Positions 13,934 to 26,274 of a DNA stretch of 64,000 bases are shown here, piece by piece (position 1 is the stretch's first letter; every line of letters starts with the position of its first letter). A program made the translations under genes and the position numbers. The DNA is from Ichthyophthirius multifiliis (lineage: Eukaryota > Ciliophora > Oligohymenophorea > Hymenostomatida). The stretch covers positions 248,001-312,000 of the forward strand of contig NW_004087746.1 in NCBI RefSeq assembly GCF_000220395.1, given 5' to 3'. The notes below the pieces were generated by a model, which was not told the origin of the DNA, made no database searches, and worked only from the letters and a program-made list of their open reading frames with translations.

Positions 13934-15328
13934 ATGTAGGTAAAACTAATATAAAACAAGCATAAATCATCTCTAAAAGTAACATTTCAAGTATTAAATA
14001 GTTGTTTAGGATCTTTGTTTTTCGGATACTCATTAGGTGTTTTTTCACTTTCCGAAAAAACTTTATTTAATGTATTACAGGTATAACAATCTTAATATGA
14101 TTTATACAAAGCTTTAGTTTGTGCATTAGTTCCTTTTGGAGCAATTTTCGGTTCTTTTTTTTCCGCTAATTTATTAGGAGTAGTGTCTAGAAAAAACTCT
14201 CTTTTGCTACTTGATGGATTAGGAATAGTAGCAACATGTTTAACTTAAGTAAAAAATGTACATGTTTTATTGGTTTCCAGAACATTAACAGGAGTTGCAA
14301 CAGGTTTAAATAGTAGTATAGTCCCTTAGTACATATCCGAGATTTCTCCGAATGAATTAAGAGGGAAAATGGGAACTATATTTAATACAACAATTGCTAT
14401 GGGAATAATTTTAAGCTCGATTTTAGGTTAATTTTTTAATGAAAAAGGAGAAGATAGTCCATAAAATTATTGGAGGTTAGTTTATTTATTTCCTTTGATT
14501 TTTTTTGTTTTGAGATCTATGGTTTTAATTTTGTTTTTTAATTACGAAACTCCTTTATATTATTTTATTTATGATAAATAAGAATAAGGACAATAAGTAA
14601 TTTAAAATATGTATAAGGAAGAATATTAAGAATCAATAATTTAAGAAATTCAAAAATAGGCATTTGAAAAAAGTAAATAACAACAAAGCTATGGAGATAT
14701 GTTTTCAATTAAATATAGAAAAAAATTATTAGTAGGTTGCTTACTTTAATTTTTCTAATAGTTTTCTGGAATAAATGCTGTAGTTATGTATTCTGGAACT
14801 ATTTTTTAACAAATGATTAGTAGTTTTGTACTTTAGAATTTAATATCTTTGATATCTAATGTAACTTTGCTATTTGCTTCTATTTTAAGTAGTTTTTTTG
14901 TGAATTCTCTTGGGAGGAAAAAAATACTTATTTATGGGTCATTCTTTTGTGCTATTTTTTAAGTTGCTTTATGTATTTTGTCTTCTATTGATAAATGTTA
15001 ACTTGTCTAGGTTATACTTATTTTCCTTTATTATTTAGCTTTCAATTTCTCGTTAGGACCAATTGTTTGGCTTTATAATTCTGAAATTCTTCCAGAAAAA
15101 GGAATTTCTATTGCTACTATGGTTAATTGGATAGGAGCTACTATTATTGTTGTCGCATTACCTTTTTTAAGCTTGGTATATTTATTTGGATTTTATGGTA
15201 TTATTTGCATTTTAGCGGGTACTTTTTCACATTTCGTAATTAGAGAAACAAAAGGATTAAGTTAATAATAAATTAGTACTTTTTATGAGACATAAGTAAA
15301 ATATTAAACAGCTACTAGTGAAGAATGA
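13934..15328 (+). CDS. MFS sugar-porter family transporter
   Basis: Intronless, 464 aa, ATG 13934 to TGA 15326. It is a twelve-helix major facilitator protein of usual sugar-porter length. Family signatures visible: the start of helix 1 (NSCLGSLFFGYSLGVFS), the helix 4-5 region SRTLTGVATGLNSSIVPQYI followed by SEISPNELRGKMG, the QFFQQFSGINAVVMYSG motif of helix 7 (the QQxSGxN signature of glucose-type porters), GRKK in the second half and a C-terminal RETKG (the PETKG equivalent). The central cytosolic loop is Q/E-rich. It probably moves hexose or a related sugar across the plasma or a vacuolar membrane; the substrate cannot be read from the sequence. The alternative Met choices are all internal to helix 1, so this start is well supported. 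Confidence 0.9.
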
Positions 15329-15616
15329 TTTTATGTTTATTTTTATTTTATTTTTATAAATAAATAATATATTGTGTTTTTAAACATAATTTTTTTTTAA
15401 AAAAAATAAAATAAAAAAAAAATCATATATTAAAATTTTTATTTATTATTATTTTTAAATTAAAAAAAAAAAAAAAATTAAAATATAAACAGTTTGATAT
15501 AAATTTATTTAGAATTAATTAAACATATAAAAACATTTAGGGTATCTAAAATATAATGCAAATAAATTACCTAAAATATGGGCTTTAGTAGAATACCAAA
15601 TATTTAAAATAAAATT
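15329..15616. other. Convergent 3' intergenic, poly-A/T rich
   Basis: 288 nt between the transporter (plus) and the small basic protein (minus). It contains long A tracts and no ORF of interest. Confidence 0.5.
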
Positions 15617-15982
15617 TCAAAAAATTTAGCAATGTTTACAAATATTTTCGTAAAACGAATTTGTTTTTTCATCTTACTCTTATAATTTATTTAATTCTTT
15701 GAAATTTTCTACTATAATTACTGTTTCTAGGTTTTTTAAACTAAAGTTAATTTTATGTTTTTTATTTCCATTTAATATATTTTATCCATAGATATCTATT
15801 CTTGTATTTTTGCTTTTGTAATTACGTGAACTTTTTAGAATAGATTGATTTGGTTAAGGCTTAATACAACTGGTATTTTAGCTTTAATTTGAATTTATTA
15901 AATTTAATTTTAAATCATTATCTCCGTCTTATTATGTTTCTAAATTACTTTATTTTGTTAAATTTCTTCGAACTCCTTACAT
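15617..15982 (-). CDS. Small basic hypothetical protein
   Basis: Intact 121-aa ORF, ATG at 15982 and TGA at 15619. It is K/N/Q-rich with a polar N-terminal half (MQGVRRNLTKQSNLETQQDG) and a more structured part around KSSRNYKSKNTRIDIYGQNI, ending in CKHCQIF with a CxxC pair. The codon use and the even G-first codon pattern look like a real gene, but I recognise no family. The ordinary reading is a short ciliate-specific protein. Confidence 0.6.
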
Positions 15983-16503
15983 TTAATATACAAATTTATA
16001 TTTCATTTAATATAAATTAAATAAATAATAATTTATATTTAATTCAATTAAATGATAAATAATATTTTTAAATATAAAAATTTAAGTTTTATTAATATTT
16101 TTAATAATATATATATCTTTTATAAATATATATTATATTGAATTACAAAACATTACTTTATGGTTGTTTGTAACATATTTTAATACTTTTTTATTGAAAT
16201 ATGAAACTAAATTTATTTATTTTAAGTAATAAACAAATTTAAAATTATTTGTATTTAAATTTAGATGAATTAAAAAAAAATATTTTATAATTTATGTATT
16301 ATATATTTTATATTGAAAAAAAAAAAAAATATTATCATATATATTAATAAATAAATAAATATATTTTTTTATTTTCTAAATATTATTAATTTTTATTATT
16401 TTTTGAATTTAATTATTTTTTTATTTTTTATGGTTAATTTGATATATTTATTTTTTATTTATTAAAAATTTTATTTAAATATAAAACATATTTAATAAGA
16501 CAA
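15983..16503. other. Divergent intergenic region
   Basis: 520 nt between the small minus-strand gene and the plus-strand DC2-like gene. It presumably holds both promoters. It is AT-rich with poly-A/T tracts, and no other feature was seen. Confidence 0.5.
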
Positions 16504-18021
16504 ATGTATTAAGGAAGCATTTCTAAAATTTCATAAAGAAACTTAAGTTCTTTAGCAAAAATAGGCAAATCAATATTAAACGAGCCCTTATAGGTTTCAT
16601 TATAAAGAGACATTGAAAACTTCACCAAAAAAATTGAATAAGAACGCCGAAGACTATATACATTAGATAAAACTTATAATAATTAATAAAAAGAATTTAT
16701 AACGATAAAAGAAAAAGTTACAGAGTTAAAAAATTTACTAAGTTAACCTTAGTAAAAGCAAATAGATTATCATATTAAAAATTATCGTGCAGAAATAGAA
16801 TAAACATAAAATAGAAATAATAATGTTCAAAAAAAAAACTATAAACTAAAGGAATAAATAAATACTTTAAGGAAAGAAAAAAACCTATATTTAGAAATGT
16901 ACAAGTAACTATAAGAAAAACTTTAAGAAACTTCTTAATAAACATAGCATGTAGTAGAAAAAATATAATCACAAGAAAATAAAATAAATGAGAATAAAAA
17001 TTAAATAATAATGTCAAAATGTAAAAATGATTAAGTTAAAGCATTATGTTTAAAGTAATTTTTTTTTATATATAAAACAAAAAAACAAAATATTTATAAT
17101 TTTATTTTAAAAAAACAAAACAAAAAAAGTTAAATACAATAACTCTTAAATTAATCATATTTAGAAAAATATAAGCATAACTCATAATAAGATTATTAAA
17201 AATTCAATAAAGAAGAAAATTTTGAAACTATAGATACAGAAAATTTATTAAAATTAAGAATAAAAAACTTAATAGCTAAAAATAAATAAAAAATAATAGT
17301 AATAGATTAGTATACAAAAAATATGAAAATAATCGAATAAGCGTTCTTAGAAATACAAAATCAAAGCGGGACTGCAGAATTAGATGAAATAACAACTACT
17401 TTTATAAAAAGTCAAGAATAAAGTTGCTCTTTATATAGATATGTGAACTCTTTATAAAAATAAATAGAAATTTAGGAAAAAGAAAATGATGATTTATAGT
17501 TAAATTATATTAAATAAGAATAATTTAATTAAGATTTGTAAAGATCATAACTAAATACACCAGACAATTTAAAGGCAAAAAATAGAGTCCAAAACTTAAT
17601 TTAAGAAAAAGATAATTAAATCGGAAATATTAAAAGTATTTTTTAGGAACTAAAACCGGGATTATAGGATATATTAAAAGAATTTGGAAAAACAGAATTT
17701 AATTTAAATAAAAAAATTGAATATGAATATGAATATGAATAAGATTTTGACCTAAATGAAAACAATATTGAAGAATATTTAGCTGATATTGAATATTATT
17801 CAAATATTTTAATTGTTCATAAATCTGGAGAAAATTATAACGAAAATATTATAAAAACAAATAGGTAAGAATATTATTCATAAAAAATTGATAAAAATTT
17901 ATCTACTCCTAATTTAGATGATTTAGTTTATATTAATAATAAAGATTTATATAGTCATAAAAAATTATAAGAATTAGCTTTGGAAGCTATTGAGAAGAAA
18001 AAATAAATTGTTTAAACATGA
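16504..18021 (+). CDS. Outer dynein arm docking protein, DC2/CCDC63/ODAD1-like
   Basis: Two exons, 16504-17054 and 17130-18021, separated by a 75-nt GT-AG intron, giving 480 aa. Almost entirely coiled coil. An early block (SLQRDIENFTKKIEQERRRL) and especially the central stretch IIEQAFLEIQNQSGTAELDE followed by SLYRYVNSLQKQIEIQEKEN match the CCDC63/ODAD1/Chlamydomonas DC2 pattern of 'QAF..I...SG....EI...F....SL..YVN.L..EIE'. Members sit on the A-tubule of axonemal doublets and dock outer dynein arms. The C-terminal part is D/E/N-rich with an (EYEYEYE)-type run and ends QIVQT. The intron length is a multiple of three and TGA-free, so retention would only add 25 residues; I prefer splicing because the retained peptide is low complexity. 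Family placement is from pattern recall, not a search. Confidence 0.75.
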
Positions 18022-18299
18022 AAAAAATATTAATTATATATATATATAAATTACATTAATTATATTATTATTAATTTTTTTCTTTTTTAATTTAATCAAT
18101 TTTTTTTATTTTTAATAAAATTAAAGAAATATTATTCTTTTATATTATAAATAATAAACTAAAAATATTTTATAATTAAACTTTTTTAAAAATAAAATAA
18201 AAAAGTGATTAAAAATTAATAATAATAATATATATTAGAGTAAATAAAATATAATCTCTAATTATTTTTAAATTAAATTATAATTAAACATTTTAAAAA

Positions 18300-19472
18300 T
18301 CAAAATTTTATTTTTTCTAAACTATTTTATTATAAATAATGTTCAAATAAATAGGGGTGTTCATCAAGTAATTATTAAACAGCTATTTTCAAATTTTTAT
18401 TTGGATAAACAAATTAAGGATTCAATTATTTTTAACAAATAGGATCTGTATGTCCATTTAATCTAAAATGCTCAAGCAGACAATTTTTTTCATAAGAAAA
18501 TCCATATTCAGTTGTAACAGGTTCTTCAAATATATTCTTTTTATTTTTTATTTTTTATTTATATTTAAAAAATAAATAATTATTTTATACCATAGATATT
18601 GGACATTAATATGTTTCAGGAACATCAGTTAATTATTAATTCAATTATATAGACTAAACCTTAAATTAATTATTATTATAGAATATTAGATTTTATATAG
18701 TTTACATTATTAATCATTTCTTTTTTTAATTTATTTTCTAAAACTTAATCATTTTTTATAACTTGCTTTATATAAGAATAATATATGTAAAAATTTATAT
18801 TAAATAATATGAAAATTTAATAAACAATTATTTAGTTTAAAGTTTGTTATTTATTTTTTTATTCTATTTCATTTTCTATAAACCATATTGCTTTTTTGGC
18901 TCTTAAAATATTTTTGTAAATTTCATTTTCGAATTAAGTTTTATTAGATTATTTACTTAAATCATTTGCTTTATTAAATTAATTGATTTTTTTTTATATA
19001 TTTTAGTAAATTATTGTAATATATTATTTACTTCTATTTAATTATTATATTGCTTTCTAAATAATTTTTATATTTTGTTTATTTTTCCCTTCTTAAGCTA
19101 TACATTAACTTTTTATTAAATGGGCTTTTATATTATAATTATCAAGATCTATTGCTTTTTATGCATCATCATATGCCTTTTTTTTGATAAATTTTTATTT
19201 TTTTGTTTAAATTATTTAAAAAAATACTTCTTAAAATTTTTCTATATGCTTATATGATTTTGCTCGATTTGAAAATAATATGCTATTTTAGCTATCACAT
19301 ATCTTTTTTTTTATTTTTTATTTTATTTTTTTCTAATGTTAAAAGATAAATTATTATTATAAATATTTTTTACTATTGCATTTGAATACATTTATATAGC
19401 ATTTTAATATTGTTTTTCCATAAAAAACTAATTACCTTTTTCTTTATATTAATTAGCTTATTATTGCTTCAT
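18300..19472 (-). CDS. STUB1: CHIP-type E3 ubiquitin ligase (TPR + U-box)
   Basis: Six exons: 19472-19374, 19302-19228, 19176-18826, 18765-18706, 18659-18591 and 18536-18300, with GT-AG introns of 71, 51, 60, 46 and 54 nt. The total is 296 aa, close to human CHIP (303). Residues 1-110 are TPRs (KEKGNQFFMEKQYQNAIQMY then SILFSNRAKSYKHIEKFQE), a charged helical hairpin follows (ILRAKKAIWFIENEIEQ, the counterpart of CHIP's 'IAKKKRWNSIEERR'), and the C-terminus is a U-box (VPETYQCPISM, EEPVTTEYGFSYEK, GHTDPICQKQLNP). CHIP binds Hsp70/Hsp90 C-termini through the TPRs and ubiquitinates clients through the U-box. All expected parts are present, so it looks functional. The 60-nt intron is the least certain; keeping it would insert 20 hydrophobic residues in the hairpin. 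Confidence 0.9.
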
Positions 19473-20015
19473 TTATTTAATTATTAATTAAAATTTTAAT
19501 AATCTATTAATTATAAAAAATATATTTATTATTTATAAATATACATAAAATTAAAATTGTTAAGTGTAAAAATTACTTTTAATAAATAAAAAAAACAAAA
19601 AATCTTTTTATATTCTAATAAATAAATATGTGTGTGTGTTTTTTTTTTTTTTTTTAACAATTTTTTAGGATATTTAATGAAAAAATATAATATTGGATAA
19701 ATATTTAATTTATAATAAGTAAAATATTTTTAGTTTTTTATATTTAAAATAAAAAATACAGTATTAATTATAAAAAATAATTAATTTTTTTTTTAAATAT
19801 TTTAAATAATAATTTTTCTATAATATAATGATTGATTTTTTTATTTTAATAATTTTTTTATAAAAACAATTTTTAAATAAAAGAAAACATTAAAATTTAG
19901 ATAAAAAAAAAGAAATTATAAATTAATATAAAAAAAATATATTATATACATTTTTATTATTTACAAATATATAAATAAATATATTAAAATAAAATTATAA
20001 GCTAATTAAAAACTT
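19473..20015. other. Divergent intergenic region
   Basis: 543 nt between STUB1 (minus) and the cysteine-rich gene (plus). It has a short (TG)n/poly-T tract near 19628-19656 and is otherwise A/T low complexity. No ORF was seen. Confidence 0.5.
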
Positions 20016-21002
20016 ATGGATAATTAAAATCAATATTATAATGCTCCTCCTCCTCCTTTGTCTTAAATGGATTATTAAAATAATATAAATAATAACATTA
20101 ATAATTCTTATGATGATAATATATAAGCGCCAATAATGTAAAATCCCTATAATTAATAGAATTTAGATTATTATAATATTTAGGATTAAATGAATCATAA
20201 TGTAAAGATTCCATAAAATAATCAAACAAACATTTAATAATAATATTAATAAAATTACCAATATAATTTTTAATAAAATTAATAAGATACTTATTATTAA
20301 AATAATTAATATTAAAACAATTTTTAAGAAATCATATAAATTTATGAGTGTAATCATACTGATTTATCTAAATATTTATATGTTAGAACACCTAACATAA
20401 CCCTAACTACATTAATGTTAGTTTTTTATATTTTCGCCATTTTCGCATTAATGGCAGGGATTGCAATTACAATTATTGCTATAGTAATTTTGTCAGCTAA
20501 ATTGTGCGATAATTCAAATTCAAATTCAAATTCAAATTCAACGTGTAATTGCGATTGCCTTGAAGGTAGTAGTTGTGGATCAGGAGATTGTAATAAATGT
20601 TGCAATAGTTGTACTAATTGCATATGTTGTTGTTGTAATACTGCCTCTAATACTAATTGTATTTGCTGTTTTGATTGTTATTTTTATTCTAATAGAAGAT
20701 ATGATTATGATCATAGATATTATCGATCTAGTATAACAAGAAACTCATATAAATAAAAAAATAATGATGATTGTGATTGTAATTGTTGCTCCTGCATTGA
20801 GTATCATACTTTGGGTGAAGATAAAAACGATACTATTTATGTATAAAAAGTAGAAGTTTATTGCACACAGTGTAATTCGAAATTAAGAGAAAATTATGAA
20901 AATATAGATAAATTTTACTAAGCTCTTACTTTTGGGATAATTGGTATGATTTTATGTGCTTTTGGAATTGGTTTATTTTACTATTATAAAGGTTATCGTT
21001 GA
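20016..21002 (+). CDS. Cysteine-rich two-helix membrane protein
   Basis: Intronless 328 aa, ATG 20016 to TGA 21000. Residues 1-115 are a Q/N/Y-rich, Pro-containing cytosolic-type tail (APPPPLSQMDY...). A strong hydrophobic helix (YIFAIFALMAGIAITIIAIV, about residues 137-160) is followed by a loop holding an (NS)n run and roughly two dozen cysteines in CC, CxC and CxxC patterns. A second helix (FGIIGMILCAFGIGLF) lies next to the C-terminus. The loop could form a disulfide-rich extracellular or lumenal domain, or bind metal (CNSCTNCICCCC). The proline- and Q-rich tail plus two helices resembles ciliate LITAF-like or tail-rich vesicle proteins, but I recognise no family. A standard-code ORF at 20415-20756 is an internal piece of this gene. 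Confidence 0.75.
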
Positions 21003-21658
21003 TAAATTAATTAAAATATTTTTTTTTTTAAATATTCGAAAATATTCTTGTAATTATTTTTTTTATTTCTTAATCAGAATTTATTTTTAATGTATACCTT
21101 TATGTATGTTTATATATTTATTTGAAATATGTATTGTTTTTTTGGAATGTAAATTAATTTTTTACCCTAAAACATAAAAAAGGTAAGTTAATTTAATTAT
21201 TTTTTATATAATATTTCTATTTAGAATATAAAAAAATAAAAAAATAAAACTTTTAATTAAAAAAAATAAATCTAATATATTATATGGAATGAAATTATTT
21301 AATAAAAATCTAATATATTATTTATATTTAGAATTAAAATATCTAATTATATTTTATTTTATTTTTTTCAATAAAAACATATCAATTCTAAATTCTAGAA
21401 AATTCTAGAAAAAATTCTTACTTAATTTCTTTTTAGAAATTAAATATAAATAGTGTATTTTAAAACTAAATTTCGTTTTACATTTTTTTTAATCCATTCA
21501 ATAATTGATTATAAGATTCATAATATATGATTTTAGGTTAATTTTTATGTTAATAATTTACCTATTTAGTGCATTTTACTAATTCATTAAGAATATATAG
21601 AGAATTTAATTATTAATTGTATTATATTAAATTTAAATAACTTTTGAAATATAATTTG
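21003..21658. other. AT-rich intergenic
   Basis: About 650 nt with no convincing ORF. It contains a near-repeat of AAATCTAATATATTAT at about 21268 and 21306, and a palindromic TTCTAGAAAATTCTAGAA motif near 21396-21413. Confidence 0.4.
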
Positions 21659-22802
21659 AGAAAAATTGAAGGTTAGATTATTTTTACTTTTAATCAATTA
21701 TATATATTTACTTTAAATCATTAAAAAAAAATAAGAAAATAATTATTTTGATGAATCGACACTGTATACTGCTAATTATACATATAAAAAAAATACAAAA
21801 GAACATAAAATATAAATAATTATAAATACAAAATATTAACATTCAATAAGAAATAAAAAAATATTTATTTTATAATTTAAATTAAGACTAAAATAAATAA
21901 AAAGTGCCTTTATTTTAATTTAACTCATATAAATACAAATTAACGCTACTATATTTTTTTTGACTTGTGATAAAATTAATAAAAGCTTATCTAAGAATGT
22001 GATTCAACCTTAAATTGGGCAATAAGTTCATTAAGCTAATACAAGTATTAAGCATGACACTATGATTAGTCTTTTATTAAACATTGTAAAATTCTTTCTT
22101 TTTTATTTTAATTAATTTTATAAGAATTGTGCATATTAAGATAAAACTACTAAAATAAAATAAAATCTTTTATTAAGACTTAGCAAATAAAGAATTAAAT
22201 AATGCCTAATTAATACAAAGTTTTTTCTCTATTAAAAATCTAATAATAAATGTAAAAAATATAATTCTGACTATGATAGATATATTAGATAATAAATATT
22301 GCATTAGATGATTTAAGTAACATTTAATAAAAATGCTAAAAAATTAAATATTTATAAGAACAAATTATTAAATATAAAAATTGTTAAAATAAGTATGTAA
22401 TTTATTATTTTTTATTTATTGAATTTAACAAATAGTAGAATGTGAAAATATTAAGGAAATTTATAGTTATTTTACATGGATTAATATAAGAATTTTTAAT
22501 ATTTATAATCTCAAATATTTTGATTACTATTGGAATTTTAGTAGATAATTTAAACCATAATTCATAGATTCATACTATAAATAAATAATTAATTACAAAG
22601 AGATTATAAAGAGTATTTTATTGTAAAATAAGATTGTATTTAATCACTCTATCTATCTAATGAATTTTATATTTTAGAATGATATTGACAATTTTTATTT
22701 GGTATTACTTAATTAATAATTCTTAATTTTTATATTTATAGTAGACACCCTAAATATATTGGCGGCTCTTATATAAATATTTAAGATGATGGAGTTTTTT
22801 GA
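21659..22802 (+). pseudogene. Interrupted or decayed gene, family unknown
   Basis: A plus-strand stretch of about 245 codons without TGA (21659-22397) is followed by a candidate 43-nt intron ending AACAAATAG at 22436, a block reading ENIKEIYSYFTWINIRIFNI, and near 22750 a short very protein-like end RHPKYIGGSYINIQDDGVF before TGA 22800. The last block is not in the frame that the best splice would give, and there is no ATG near the beginning. At one point (near 22000) a second frame (ECDSTLNWAISSLSQYK) looks more protein-like than the long ORF, so about two or three interruptions are likely. I cannot name the family. It could be a decayed copy or a live multi-exon gene with assembly errors. 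Confidence 0.3.
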
Positions 22803-23084
22803 TAATATTAAACCAGTTTTATACTAATTCTTGTTTTATGAAGAAAATAGGTTATAGGCAAGTTTTTTTACTTTTTTAGTATTTTTTATTATTTTTATTT
22901 CTTTAAAATTTAAATATTTTCTCAAAACAATTTTTTAATTTTTGCATAGTTTCAAGTTGAATTTCTATTTTTTTTTTCTTTTTTTTCTATATTAATTTAT
23001 AAATAAAAACAAATATATATAAATTTAATAATAATAAATACAAAAATATTATAATAAATAGATTATTTTATATCTAAAAACTAA

Positions 23085-24213
23085 ATGGAGCAAGAATAAT
23101 AATAAAATAACGATATTCCCGAAAATGCCCCTACCGATTGCCCTGGAACTAAATCAGAGGAGGCAGGAAAATCTTCTTCGTGTTAAGGATGCCCAAATTA
23201 ATAAATATGTGCTTCTGGTAAAGCGAACGAGCCTGATCCAGGTAATAAAAATCTATAATAATTTACATCTAAAAAAAAATATAAAAAAGCATTAAAGGAC
23301 ATATAAAAACATATGTAATTAGTAAAGCATAAAATATTAGTACTTTCCGGGAAAGGTGGAGTCGGAAAAAGTACTGTATCAAGTCAATTGGCATTATAAT
23401 TAGCAAATTTAGGATACGAAGTAGGATTATTAGATATAGATTTATGCGGCCCTTCGATTCCCAGAATGATGGGTTTATTAAATCATGAAGTACATTAAAG
23501 TGCTGAAGGATGGAGTCCTGTTTACGTAGAAGATAATTTAGGAGTTATGTCTATTGGATTTTTATTAGGAAACTAAGATGATCCTATAATTTGGAGAGGA
23601 CCAAGAAAAAATGGTTTAATTAAAAGATTCCTTACAGACGTATGTTGGGGAGAATTAGATTTTTTAATAGTTGATAGTAATAAAATATATAAACATATAT
23701 ACATTATTTTATATATTTAATTAATATAGCCCCACCTGGAACATCAGATGAGCATCTTAGTATAGTTTAGTATATGCAATTAGACCCTAAAAATGATGGG
23801 ACTGTAATTATTACTACTCCCTAAGAAGTTAGTCTTTAGGATGTAAGAAAAGAACTTAATTTTTGTATAAAAACTTAATTGAATATTCTTGGTGTGGTAG
23901 AAAATATGAGTGGATTTGTATGTCCTAATTGTGCGTGTTAGAGTGATATTTTCCCTCCTGTTAGTGGGGGAGCGTAAAAAATGTGCGACGATTTCAAAAT
24001 ATAGCTTTTAGGTAAAATTCCACTTGAACCAAAGGTTTTAATTTGCGCAGAAAAAGGAAAATCTATTGTTAGCGAACATCCGGAAACTAACGCAGGTTAG
24101 GCTTATGTGAAAATTGTTTAAAGTATTTTTTATATTAATATTTTTTAATATTGTTTTAATTTTTTTTAATTTTTTTAGATTTAGTAAAATTAATTAAAAA
24201 CAAATTAGAGTGA
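23085..24213 (+). CDS. NUBP1: Cytosolic Fe-S scaffold NTPase NUBP1/Nbp35
   Basis: Three exons, 23085-23676, 23730-24122 and 24179-24213 (introns 53 and 56 nt), giving 339 aa. The N-terminal cluster motif is complete: C19, C33, C36 and C42 in CX13CX2CX5C. The deviant Walker [11 protein letters not shown] runs from residue 88, with [15 protein letters not shown] (switch I) and [11 protein letters not shown] (switch II) after it, and the bridging-cluster pair in [11 protein letters not shown] near the C-terminal third. The N-terminal Cys motif distinguishes Nbp35/NUBP1 from Cfd1/NUBP2. It assembles [4Fe-4S] clusters on a scaffold in the cytosol for CIA targets. The intron within VD|TPPG is phase 1 and the last exon adds only [10 protein letters not shown]. 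All key residues are intact. Confidence 0.95.
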
Positions 24214-24501
24214 TTAAATATTAAAATATATATTTATCTTATTATTAATTTTTTTAATCATATATTTTTTTTTGTATTAATTTTTTTTAATAATACCTTT
24301 AATATTTTTTTTATATATAAAAAAAGTAAACATAATATATTATTTTTTCTTTAAATATAATTTTAAATTATATATCAAAAAACGTTTGTGAAAATATTAA
24401 TTCGTTTCATAATAAAAAAAATAAAGAAAATATTCATAGACTAATTAAATAATATATATATAAAAATTATAAGAAAAATACTTTTCAAACAAAATATAAA
24501 T

Positions 24502-26031
24502 ATGCAAAAGCCCTATTTAATATTATTAATATTATTACCTTTAATAGCATATGCTGATTTACCCGTTCATTGTGTAAAAAGTGAAATAGTGGGTAAATGG
24601 TAGATATAAATATCACACCCAATAGTAAAGGGTAATAGTCGCTCAATGGTAACATGTGGACATGAAGTTCCAGATAATCCAAATACAAGTTTTAAAGCTT
24701 CAAATGGTAAAATATAAGGCGTATAATAGACATTTGATATTGAACTAACAAAAGATAATAAAGTACTTGGTGAATTAGGAGAAGGCACATGGACTATGAT
24801 ATATGATGAAGGCTGGGAAATAGACTATGGCGGAATAAAGTTTATGAATTTTTTTAAGTATTCGAAGAAAGAATTAAGTTTATTTTATAAAATTGATTGT
24901 GGTAAAACCTTAGTTGGGTGGTACAATAATTATACTGAACTAAATAGAGGATGTTCATAAGGAGTAAAAATATCAGATGAAAATTAATAAAACAAAGACA
25001 GAAGTACTTTTATATAAATGGGTTCTAGTAATATAATAAAACAAAAAAGCAAATAAAATTAATAAGTATCTTTCATTTAAAGAAGAAAAGAAGATTTAAC
25101 AAAAGTAGTCGAGAAAATAAATTCAAGAAAAGAACTTAGTTGGAAAGCTAAAGTTTATGATAATTTTATTTAATTAAATATTTAGGAATTAAATTAACTT
25201 GCAGGAAGAAAAAAAAAGAAAGTCCTATAAAAAAAATAATACTTTACTTCATTCATTTAAAAAGAAATAAAAGAAGAGCTTATTTAAACTACTGAAAGTT
25301 CTCGAAAATAAGAATTCCCTAAAAACTTCTCTTGGTAAGATAAAGTGCCTTAAACAATTCAATAAGCAGGTTGTGGAAGTTGCTATGCTATTGCAACTGC
25401 TTAAATGCTTTCGGCAAGAATAAAAATTTAATCAGGAGAAGATGTTCTAATTTCAGCTTAACATTCGATAGATTGTAATTATTACAATTAAGGTTGTGAA
25501 GGGGGATATTCGACATTGGTTGGAAAATTTGGGAATGAATTTGAAATGGTACCTGAAAGCTGTCACCCATATAAGGCTAAGAATGGAAAATGTGAAACTT
25601 GTGATTTAAGTTCGCTTGAATTCATTTATAAAGTTGTTAATTATGGATATATTGGGGGCGCTTATGGAAAAAGTAATGAATACTTAATGATGGAAGAAAT
25701 GTATAAAAATGGACCTATTGTAGTTAGTTTTGAACCTGATTATGAGTTTATGTCATATTCGGAAGGCATTTATAAATCTGAAAAAATCGGTTTAAAAAAT
25801 GATGATTGGGAAAAAGTTGATCATTCAGTACTTTGTGTCGGATGGGGTGAAGATGATATTAATGGAAAATATTGGATTGTTTAAAATTCTTGGGGAGAAA
25901 GTTGGGGAGAAAAAGGATATTTTAAAATTGCAAGAGGAAATAACGAAGCTAGTATTGAAAGTATGGGAGAATTTGCGACAATTTAAAAAGTTTAGAATCC
26001 TTTGTATAAATAAAATAATAATAGTAGTTGA
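24502..26031 (+). CDS. CTSC: Cathepsin C (dipeptidyl peptidase I), papain family
   Basis: Intronless 509 aa, ATG 24502 to TGA 26029. Residues 1-18 are a signal peptide (MQKPYLILLILLPLIAYA). Residues about 20-150 are the exclusion domain (KWQIQISHP, TWTMIYDEGWEIDYGG), which blocks the cleft so that the enzyme removes N-terminal dipeptides. A K/Q-rich propeptide follows. The mature protease has the catalytic triad intact: C294 in QAGCGSCYAIA, H441 in DHSVLCVGWG and N462 in QNSWGESWGEKGY, with the oxyanion Gln in QAG. CSCY in place of CSCW is typical of cathepsin C. It should act in lysosomes or phagosomes. In free-living or parasitic ciliates such enzymes are digestive; whether it is secreted cannot be read here. 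ORFs on the minus strand (24485-24788) and frame +2 (25799-26074) are shadows. Confidence 0.95.
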
Positions 26032-26274
26032 TATTTTATTTTTTCTTAATGTTTTTTTTATTCTATTTTTTTAAATATTTTTATTTTATTTTACAAATTT
26101 AAAATAAATATATATATTTCTTTTAATATTAATATAAATCCATATATATTAAGTTTTAATATTTATTTTATACATATGTAAATTTTTATTATAGGATAAT
26201 TTGGCTTTTTTTTAGAGAAATATAAAATTATTTTAAGTTGTTTTTTTTAAAAAAAGAAAAAATATATATATTAA

